This document shows, piece after piece, positions 27,585 to 34,100 of a stretch of DNA of 34,100 nt; position 1 is the first letter of the stretch; each line of letters begins with the position of its first letter. Source of the DNA: a virus. The notes under the pieces are model-generated. The model saw only the letters and a list, made by a program, of their open reading frames with translations, was not told where the DNA came from and made no database searches. The stretch is taken from the IMG/VR virus record IMGVR_UViG_3300032316_001572, positions 1 through 34,100 of that record. One strand, written 5' to 3'. The position numbers were made by a program, and so were the translations under genes.

Positions 27585-30185
27585 GTGGCAATCCTGCTCG
27601 ACCAGGCGACGAAGGCTGAGTACGACGCACTGTCGCTCGCGTCTGCTCGAGCATCGGCGGTTGTGGCGGCGCTACCCGGCACGGTGGTCGTCGAAGTCTA
27701 TAGCGGCACCGATACGCTGATGGCATCGGGCACGATGGCCGCGCCGTGGGCGACTGCAAGCGGTGCCACGATCACGGTCGGCGAAGTTACCGGCGTTGGC
27801 CTGCTGGTGACGACAGGCGGCGCACCGGACGCTAACTGGTACTGCCAGTTTCGCAGCGGCTCCAGGTTCGTCCGGGGTAGCTTTGGCGTGGCAGGCAGCG
27901 GGCGTGACTTCGTGTGGTCGCTGGCGAGCTTCCAGACGGGCAACAGGGGCACGCTGGGCACAGTGGTTCTGACGGCGACGGGCGCGGCGGTGGTTGTCGA
28001 GAACACTATGTCTTTGTCGCTGCCAGCCAGCACCGCGACAAATTACCCGTACCAGTTCGGGCGCGTGTTCAAACAGGGCGTTATTGCCAACTACCCGCAA
28101 GTGTTGATCGACGGTGTAGCGCAAGCGACGCAGGCCGACGTTAAAAACCGCTGGCCGGATGGCTCGGTCAAGTTTGCGATTCTGTCGCTGATCGTCCCGT
28201 CACTCAGCACAACCGCCAAGACGTTCACTTTTCAGAACCAAGCCACGGTCAACAGTACGCCCGAAACAAAGGCGAACATGTTGGCGAACTATGACTTCAA
28301 TTGCACGATCAACGCTACTAGCGGCGGGTCGCCAATCACAGGTGCGCCGGTAGCAGCACGCACGATTCTGAATGCAATCTCGGACGCTACGCTTGCGTCG
28401 AATACCAGCGGCGACAGTCCTAACTCGCGCTATTGGACGCAAGGGCCGATCTGCACAACGGTCATCCTGTGCGATCACACCGCCAAAACGTATGACTTTG
28501 GGACGAGCGCAAGCAAAGTATTGCGCCCTATTTTTCATGTTCAGTTTTGGCCGACGCTTGCCAAATATAAAGTTCGCGTAATTGTCGAAAGTTCAGATGT
28601 AACGAAGCTACAAGATCAAACTTATGACGTATCTCTATCAACGGGAAACGCTTCTGCTATTACAGTTTATACGCAAACTTCGGTTGCGCATCATGTGGCC
28701 GGACGTTGGACAAAATCATTTTGGTCTGGATATGCCCCGGTATCGATTAGCGTAGATCACAATGCAAACTATTTATCCAACACCAAAACATTACCCTACT
28801 ATGATCCAACAGCAAAACTAACAGAAACTCAAATTCAAGCCCAAGTAACAAGGTTTAGTGCTGTTAGTACCAATTTCTTTGATGGTGGGTTTTGGATGAA
28901 ATCGATGCCCGCTCCGGGCGGTCGAGAAGAAATTGCGTTATTGCCAAATTGGACGGTTGACGCACTTTTATCTGGGGATTATAGACTTCAAAATATTAGT
29001 GATAAGCACGCTGAAATGGCATTGGCTTGGCCGATGAATTTTAGGGAAGGCTCAAGCACTAAATTATACAATGCCGCACAAACAGTAAGCGCAACAGGTT
29101 TGCCTATAAATCTATACGCCAGGCCAGACCTTTTTCTTTTTGATAATAATTATTTGACTGGTTATCAGTATGGTAGCTATTTTACAAATGCTGCGGACAG
29201 GCTGACTTTTGTTGGATGGAATCCAGGCGATTCTTGGCCTACTAACAGTAATGGATGGAATGTCGACGGCGCACATCAGCCTGCGCCGTATTTAGTTCCG
29301 TATGTAACTACAGGCGAATATCTTTGGCTTGAGCAGATGCAGCTTTGGTCGTCTTGGGCGGCTTTTAATTCGCAGAATCAGACGGGAACCGGATCTGGTT
29401 TTTATGGGCGCGGCTCCGCTTTAACGTCTGCCGCCTTGCCGGGAGATACTAGGCGACAGGCTTGGATACTAAGAAATAGAGTAAGCGCCGCAGCTTTTTC
29501 CGTAGATAGCAGCCACGAGAAAACTTATCACACTTACATGGTTAATAGCGCCATAGCTATTGCTGAAGGCATTCGGGAGGTCGCCGGAGGGGCGGGCCAA
29601 GGTAGTGCTGATTACATATGGGGGCAAACTATCGGCCGCGCTGATATGTACGGTAATCTTGGCATAAGCCCTTTGTATTTTTGGGATGCAAACCAAGGCG
29701 GTACTGAGTCGTTTGCATTTCAATATCAAAGTAGGTGGAACGTGCCTATAAGTAGGGCGCAAGCACCTTTTCAAAGTGCGTATATGATAATTGCATTGGC
29801 GCACTCTAAAGATTTGGGATTTGAAACAGCAAACCTTTTAAATTGGCTTGTTAAAATTGCAACAATACCTACAAAAAACAATCAAACCGGATGGTTAATA
29901 GGTAATTTTGTAAATCCTTTGGCTACCACAACTCCGCTTGCTTTTATTGGCAGCTGGGATCAAGTCTACTCTTGTTTTATTGACCAAAATTATCCTCAGA
30001 CAGACGTTTTAAATACAATTAACAGTTCCGATGGCCCGCCAGCTAGTATGGCTGCGGCTATATCTATGATTACGGATCTTACAGACGGACTTACTTGCTG
30101 GAATTGGATTGTTGCAAACTGGATTAGCGCACGCAATCCTTCTTTTCCAATTCCGTCGCGCTGGCGAAATTTGCCGAGGCCATAA
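27585..30185 (+). CDS. Large host-contact or tailspike-like protein with mosaic sequence
   Basis: The 866-residue protein starts at GTG 27585. Residues 1-about 320 are Ala/Thr/Val-rich, GC-rich DNA, and look like an attachment part (VVVEVYSGTDTLMASGT, SGRDFVWSLASF). From about 28540 the DNA becomes AT-rich with A/T third positions, and the protein becomes aromatic-rich with many Trp, Tyr and Asn, like a folded enzyme or sugar-binding domain (HHVAGRWTKSFWSG, WNPGDSWPTNSNGW, HEKTYHTYMVN). The last part contains hydrophobic helices. No catalytic family is recognised. It is likely a receptor-binding or polysaccharide-degrading protein and the two-part make-up suggests horizontal exchange of the binding end. 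Confidence 0.68.
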   Translation: MAILLDQATKAEYDALSLASARASAVVAALPGTVVVEVYSGTDTLMASGTMAAPWATASGATITVGEVTGVGLLVTTGGAPDANWYCQFRSGSRFVRGSFGVAGSGRDFVWSLASFQTGNRGTLGTVVLTATGAAVVVENTMSLSLPASTATNYPYQFGRVFKQGVIANYPQVLIDGVAQATQADVKNRWPDGSVKFAILSLIVPSLSTTAKTFTFQNQATVNSTPETKANMLANYDFNCTINATSGGSPITGAPVAARTILNAISDATLASNTSGDSPNSRYWTQGPICTTVILCDHTAKTYDFGTSASKVLRPIFHVQFWPTLAKYKVRVIVESSDVTKLQDQTYDVSLSTGNASAITVYTQTSVAHHVAGRWTKSFWSGYAPVSISVDHNANYLSNTKTLPYYDPTAKLTETQIQAQVTRFSAVSTNFFDGGFWMKSMPAPGGREEIALLPNWTVDALLSGDYRLQNISDKHAEMALAWPMNFREGSSTKLYNAAQTVSATGLPINLYARPDLFLFDNNYLTGYQYGSYFTNAADRLTFVGWNPGDSWPTNSNGWNVDGAHQPAPYLVPYVTTGEYLWLEQMQLWSSWAAFNSQNQTGTGSGFYGRGSALTSAALPGDTRRQAWILRNRVSAAAFSVDSSHEKTYHTYMVNSAIAIAEGIREVAGGAGQGSADYIWGQTIGRADMYGNLGISPLYFWDANQGGTESFAFQYQSRWNVPISRAQAPFQSAYMIIALAHSKDLGFETANLLNWLVKIATIPTKNNQTGWLIGNFVNPLATTTPLAFIGSWDQVYSCFIDQNYPQTDVLNTINSSDGPPASMAAAISMITDLTDGLTCWNWIVANWISARNPSFPIPSRWRNLPRP

Positions 30186-31477
30186 TGACAAGACCTGTTG
30201 TCGACGTTACAAAAATCACCAAGTCGGCGTTTGATTCCACTGTCCCGACTAATTGGAAAAATGCTGGCGGCAGTAACATCGACGGCGGCAGTTGGTGGGA
30301 CTCAACTGCAACCGGCAACGGTACTTCTGCGTGGGCTACGCAAACTGTTACTGATACGGACACAGTAAAGCTGGTGTCTTTTGATGTAACCACGCTGTTC
30401 CAAGCTATTTACGATAATCCAGACTGGTGCAGCGCCGTAATTATTGGCGCGACAGGCTCTGGAAGCCAACTGTTTGCCGGAAAGGGATATACCACCGATA
30501 CGGCAAAGCGCCCTCAGATCAGTTACGACGGCGGCGCGGATCAGGCAATCACTGACGAATGCACAATAGGCAATGGAGTAGGGGCTGGCTCACAACAAAA
30601 CGCCGCTGAGCAATATGTAATTCCAGACCTTGGGACTTCCGAGGCTACTTATGTCAGATGGATACTCGTTGTCCCCCCGCCTACAACCCGGCCAACGTCT
30701 GCAACGCTCAAGGTTTACACGACGCAGCAGTTCGGCGATTTAGACGTAAAAGTTTTCTGGCTTCGTTACCCGCCCGAATCTGCGCCGACATTATTGGTTC
30801 CGCCCACCGCGCCCAGCGGCGTCACCGCTGGCAGCGTCACCGCCTTTGCCGTCACCGCATCGTGGACGGACAACAGCAGCACCGAAGCCGGATTCAAGGT
30901 GCAGTACGCGCCGTCGCCTTACAGCTCCTGGACAGCCTTTAGCGGCTCGCCCACCGCCGCCAACGCCACGACGCTTGCATCGGGCAACGTGCTGACGCCT
31001 GGCACGAGCTACAAGATCCGCGTTGCCAGCACCAATGCGGGCGGCGACAGCGCGTATGTCGAGTCGGGTGTATTCACCGCCACGCCGCTCACCTTCCTGC
31101 GCCCAATCGCCGACACCAGCAATGGCGCATGGACGGCATCCAGCGGCTCGGATCGTTACGCGATGATCGACGAGTCGGCGACCAACGACTCGGACTACAT
31201 CACCGTCTCGAGCGCCAGCACCTACAAGACGCGGCTGACCACCGTGTCGGATCCAGGTGTGAATACCGACCACTCGGTTGTGGTGCGGGCCAAGGGCGAC
31301 GGCACCAGCCAGCTAACGATTGCGCTGGTGCAGGGCGACCCGACCGAGACGGCGATTGCGTCCACGACGGTCACGCCGACCGTGGGTTATGCCAATTACA
31401 CGCTGACGGTCACATCCGGGCAGGCGGCGAACATCACCGACTACTCGCTCCTTTATCTCAAACTCACGAGTCTGTAA
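30185..31477 (+). CDS. Tail or appendage protein with fibronectin type III domain
   Basis: The 430-residue protein overlaps the preceding stop (TAATG). The N-terminal 200 residues are beta-rich and encoded by AT-richer DNA (to about 30650). Residues about 209-300 form a fibronectin III domain (PTAPSGVTAGSVTAFAVTAS, then TSYKIRVASTNAGGDSAYV). The C-terminal part (FLRPIADTSNGAWTASSG and YAMIDESATNDSDYI) is a module found in many phage appendages. It probably extends from the virion and binds sugars or host surfaces. Confidence 0.75.
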   Translation: MTRPVVDVTKITKSAFDSTVPTNWKNAGGSNIDGGSWWDSTATGNGTSAWATQTVTDTDTVKLVSFDVTTLFQAIYDNPDWCSAVIIGATGSGSQLFAGKGYTTDTAKRPQISYDGGADQAITDECTIGNGVGAGSQQNAAEQYVIPDLGTSEATYVRWILVVPPPTTRPTSATLKVYTTQQFGDLDVKVFWLRYPPESAPTLLVPPTAPSGVTAGSVTAFAVTASWTDNSSTEAGFKVQYAPSPYSSWTAFSGSPTAANATTLASGNVLTPGTSYKIRVASTNAGGDSAYVESGVFTATPLTFLRPIADTSNGAWTASSGSDRYAMIDESATNDSDYITVSSASTYKTRLTTVSDPGVNTDHSVVVRAKGDGTSQLTIALVQGDPTETAIASTTVTPTVGYANYTLTVTSGQAANITDYSLLYLKLTSL

Positions 31478-31923
31478 TGGCCGACAACCTTGCGTACACG
31501 CCCGGCTCGGGCGCGACGGTAGCAACTGACGACATCGGCGGGGCGCACTACCAGCGCATAAAGCTGGCGGCCGGCGCGGATGGCACGGCGGTCGATGTTA
31601 GCGATGCCGCACCACTGCCGATTGCGGCCTACGGCGAGCTGATCGAGGCCATCGAGGCGATGCGGATGGCCGTCCAGTCGCTGACCCGCAGCGTGGGTCA
31701 AATGCAGCCGGACACGGCAGCGCGGATGCGCGTGGCAATCGATGCGATCACCGCTGGCCTAACGCTGGCAACGATTACGACAGTCGGCACGGTAACGACC
31801 GTCACGACTGTCGGCACGCTGACAAACCAAACCAACATCGGCGGCCTGTCCGCAACCGAGCAGATCCCATCCCTTATGCGACTCGGTGCTGACAGCCTGC
31901 GCCGCAACATCTCTGTGAGCTAA
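31477..31923 (+). CDS. Short tail-associated protein with repetitive middle
   Basis: The 148-residue protein starts with an NLAYTPGSGATVATDDIGG motif, a common N-terminal module in phage appendage proteins, followed by HYQRIKLAAGADGTA. The middle contains a helix (YGELIEAIEAMRMAVQSL) and a Thr/Val-rich run, ITTVGTVTTVTTVGT, that may form a beta spiral. It overlaps the preceding stop (TAATG). It may attach or chaperone the neighbouring large proteins. Confidence 0.65.
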   Translation: MADNLAYTPGSGATVATDDIGGAHYQRIKLAAGADGTAVDVSDAAPLPIAAYGELIEAIEAMRMAVQSLTRSVGQMQPDTAARMRVAIDAITAGLTLATITTVGTVTTVTTVGTLTNQTNIGGLSATEQIPSLMRLGADSLRRNISVS

Positions 31924-31926
31924 GCC

Positions 31927-33378
31927 ATGACGACGACAAACGGAAACAGGAAGATTCTCGATCAGAAGCGATGGGAGTTCGGCACGCCCGCTCCGGTTGT
32001 GACAGCCGCTGGCGCATTCGTGGCATCGGCCAGAGATCACCGGCAGTTACAACTCTATGTTCAGAGCAACACCGTTGCATACCTTTTCAACCCTGCCGAA
32101 GAGGGCTGGGTGCAAGTTCCGAATCCGACGCTTCTTAACGCAATTGCGGCGGGAGCCTGCGGAGTCGCTGGCAGCTTCAGCACCGGCATTTCGGCTGGTG
32201 TGTTTTATTTGCAGGCCACCGCAGGCACGACGACAAGCATCACCACCAACCAAACGCTTGCTCGGGATCTGCGCGGTTATTCCGTGCACATCATGGGCGG
32301 GCCGAATGCTGGCAAAACAAAAGTCATTGCATCAAACACACAGACATCCGGCACTTCCGTCATCACGTTTGAGGGTGCGCCGGAGACCAATGCTTTCACC
32401 GATCAAACGCTGTATCGACTGGCTACTCCGGTTTGGTATGTCTTGACCGCAGGCACTGCCGGCTCGGGCATTTTCAAGAAATACGACTTCGCGACGAATA
32501 CATGGGTGACATTAGCTCACACAGGCTTCGCGGGAACAATCGGCACGGATTGTAGGCTGGTCGCCACCCCGTCATGGATTGATGGCGGGTACAAAACCTT
32601 TGTCACCGGCACTGCTACGTCTGGCGGCGTCAATCTGATCAATCACACCGGCAAAAACTGGGCGACAAATCAGTGGGCGAATGCCTACCAGTTACGAATC
32701 ACCGCAGGCACCGGGGCTGGACAAGTTCGACCAATTGCCAGCAACACCGCAACGCAAATCACCGTCGTTTCTGGCGGTAACTGGACGGTTAACCCCGACA
32801 ATACAAGCCAGTACGCCATCGAGGGCAACGACGATTTCCTTTATCTGATTGGAAACAACGCAACTGCAACTTATCGGTACAGCATCAGCGGCAACTCGTG
32901 GAGCAACCTTAGCCCATCGCCTGCGCGGGGCGCTGCGCCGGGCGCGGGTATGTCCGGTCATTGGGTGTGGAGCGCAGCAGAGACAGACTGGAGCGTCGAA
33001 AACGCAATCATCAACGGTCGCCGGATTTATTCGTTTCGCGGTGCGGCTGGCGCTGCCCTCGACTACTACGACATTCCATCAAATGGCTGGGTCAATGCTG
33101 TATATGCACCGAATACAGAAGTCTTCGGCGCAGGCACTAAGTACATCTACAAAGGAAGCAACCTTTACATTCAGAAAGACGCAACCGGCAGGTGGTTTCG
33201 CCACAACTTTGTGATCGGCGAGATGGACGGGTGGGGAACGCTGACCTACACGCAGGGCGCGGCTCTCGTCGGCGACACTGCGTTTGATGTGACGTACAAA
33301 GACGGCGCGACGGAAATCACTTACGCATACATGCTGCTTAATACCAGCACCGTAATGCTTCGACAGATGGTGATCTGA
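31927..33378 (+). CDS. Large beta-rich appendage protein, possibly kelch-like
   Basis: The 483-residue protein is rich in Thr, Gly, Tyr, Trp and Asn. It has repeated units of strand-turn-strand such as GIFKKYDFATNTWVTLAH, TYRYSISGNSWSNLSP and ALDYYDIPSNGWVNAVY. The pattern of Tyr plus NxW at each unit is like kelch beta-propeller blades. It may bind host surface or be part of an adhesin arm. It starts three bases after the previous stop with no strong ribosome binding site, and its end overlaps a small gene. Confidence 0.68.
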   Translation: MTTTNGNRKILDQKRWEFGTPAPVVTAAGAFVASARDHRQLQLYVQSNTVAYLFNPAEEGWVQVPNPTLLNAIAAGACGVAGSFSTGISAGVFYLQATAGTTTSITTNQTLARDLRGYSVHIMGGPNAGKTKVIASNTQTSGTSVITFEGAPETNAFTDQTLYRLATPVWYVLTAGTAGSGIFKKYDFATNTWVTLAHTGFAGTIGTDCRLVATPSWIDGGYKTFVTGTATSGGVNLINHTGKNWATNQWANAYQLRITAGTGAGQVRPIASNTATQITVVSGGNWTVNPDNTSQYAIEGNDDFLYLIGNNATATYRYSISGNSWSNLSPSPARGAAPGAGMSGHWVWSAAETDWSVENAIINGRRIYSFRGAAGAALDYYDIPSNGWVNAVYAPNTEVFGAGTKYIYKGSNLYIQKDATGRWFRHNFVIGEMDGWGTLTYTQGAALVGDTAFDVTYKDGATEITYAYMLLNTSTVMLRQMVI

Positions 33379-33542
33379 TGACAATCAACGACCTCGCATC
33401 GCTGGCACGCGCTCGGCTGACCTACCTGTCGCAGCTTATGTCCAGCTACACCGCGCTCGGCGACGTCGAGGGCATGACTCGCATCGAGGCCGAGATCGCG
33501 CAGACGCAGGCCACGCTTACCGCGTTGGAAGCCATAGGCTAA
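33378..33542 (+). CDS. Small helical protein between appendage genes
   Basis: The 54-residue protein starts in the previous stop (TGATG). It consists of two helices: INDLASLARARLTYLSQLMS and MTRIEAEIAQTQATLTALEA, suggesting a helical hairpin or coiled coil. Very short genes of this type occur beside fibre genes and can act as assembly helpers. Codon bias matches neighbouring genes. Confidence 0.6.
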   Translation: MTINDLASLARARLTYLSQLMSSYTALGDVEGMTRIEAEIAQTQATLTALEAIG

Positions 33543-33545
33543 GCC

Positions 33546-34100
33546 GTGCTGCTGACTCTGCTGGCGACGCAGTCATCTGCGTCGCTCGGGCCGATTGATG
33601 TCTCGCAGGTATACGCCGGCGTACCTATTGTCGCGGCCATTACGGTCGCAACGACCGAAACGCTGCCATCGCTTACGGCTACGTCTGACACGTCATTTGT
33701 CGATGTGCAGGTGTCGCAGGCTTACACGATCCTGCCATACGCTGCCGCGCTGTCGTCTATCTCGGTATCGACCACTGAGACGCTGCCCACGCTGGTATCG
33801 GGCGTTGATACCGGCGCAACCAAGTCCGTCCAGGTGTCGCAAGCCTATGCGGGCGTGCCAGATACCGCGCTTGCTGCGCTGTCAATCACAGTCTCGACCA
33901 CCGAGACGATGCCTACGCTGTCGGCATCCATGTACGACATCATCGGCCAGATCAGCGGCGGCGGCACGATCTCGGATGAGATGCCGCACCGCTCGATCAC
34001 GGTTGCAACGACTGAGACAATGCCGGCGCTGTCGGCTGCCGCAGGTGATGGCACGCTGGCACCGCGCCTGATTACCGTAGCGCAACTGGAGAGCCTGCCA
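33546..34100 (+). CDS. Repetitive beta protein, cut by the window edge
   Basis: The frame starts at GTG 33546 and is open to the end of the window (185 codons, no stop). It contains five copies, the last cut short, of a unit ending in TVxTTETxPxL: TVATTETLPSL, SVSTTETLPTL, TVSTTETMPTL and TVATTETMPAL, then TVAQLESLP at the edge. Spacing is 36-46 residues, with VSQAYAGVP-like links. This kind of repeat suggests a long thin fibre or a surface adhesin made of beta units. A second frame on + (33595-34071) is Arg-rich and is a shadow. The 3' end is not seen. Confidence 0.65.
   Translation, partial: MLLTLLATQSSASLGPIDVSQVYAGVPIVAAITVATTETLPSLTATSDTSFVDVQVSQAYTILPYAAALSSISVSTTETLPTLVSGVDTGATKSVQVSQAYAGVPDTALAALSITVSTTETMPTLSASMYDIIGQISGGGTISDEMPHRSITVATTETMPALSAAAGDGTLAPRLITVAQLESLP

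Noticed and set aside
27181-34100. Diversity-generating retroelement, as in Bordetella phage BPP-1
   Set aside because: No reverse transcriptase gene and no template/variable repeat pair is seen in the window, though host-contact genes are present.
1-34100. tRNA genes and CRISPR arrays
   Set aside because: No cloverleaf-like sequence with TTCGAATC-type arm and no regularly spaced repeat array was noticed by eye. A tRNAscan-SE run would be decisive for tRNAs.

Overview
The window is most of the genome of a temperate, short-tailed (podovirus-like) bacteriophage. It has P22-type head genes, with a scaffolding protein and a coat protein related to P22 gp5, and a P22-like portal. It also has an ejection-protein block, an ERF/YqaJ recombination operon, a divergent repressor/Cro switch and a tyrosine integrase. 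The DNA is visibly GC-rich with strong C/G third-codon bias. Together with an early gene carrying the H-NS-type DNA-binding signature of proteobacteria, this suggests a proteobacterial host, probably a beta- or gammaproteobacterium. No host gene is seen. The first base is the A of a start codon, and the last gene runs off the right edge. The terminase/portal end and the scaffold/coat end are the two halves of what is normally one morphogenesis cluster, so the sequence looks like a circular genome opened just before the scaffolding gene (inference).

Layout: (1) 1-10862, virion genes on +: scaffold, coat split by a group I intron with an HNH endonuclease, head-tail adaptor, tail hub, a small appendage protein, a cupin protein and four ejection-type proteins. 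(2) 10946-14153, + strand: short fibre-like protein, lysis genes (including one ORF joining a lysozyme to a holin-like domain, with an internal ribosome binding site), a calcineurin-type phosphoesterase and small proteins. (3) 14150-15064, - strand: four small genes behind their own promoter. (4) 15065-15394: intergenic DNA with repeated CTGTCTAAT elements running into the 3' end of int, a candidate attP. (5) 15369-18983, - strand: a leftward early operon ending in int (orf139, orf69, erf, YqaJ exonuclease, SSB-tail protein, two small genes, DUF4224 protein, int). (6) 19026-19563: the switch, with leftward promoter, repressor, palindromic operator and Cro-like gene. (7) 19563-23241, + strand: a rightward early operon with a YdaU/DUF1376 replication protein holding a candidate origin, a lambda P-like protein, an H-NS-like protein, a nuclease-like protein and several short genes, closed by a strong terminator. 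(8) 23402-34100, + strand: terminases, portal, head/tail proteins and a run of large host-contact proteins, one with an abrupt AT-rich cassette.

The genes fit a lambdoid life cycle: the repressor holds both early operons, ERF and YqaJ recombine DNA, YdaU and P-like proteins recruit host helicase, and a late block packages DNA and lyses the cell. The most unusual points are the coat-gene intron whose endonuclease start lies inside the catalytic core, the endolysin-holin fusion with an embedded start, the apparently leaderless mRNAs on both sides of the switch, and the iteron plus heptamer repeats inside the replication gene.
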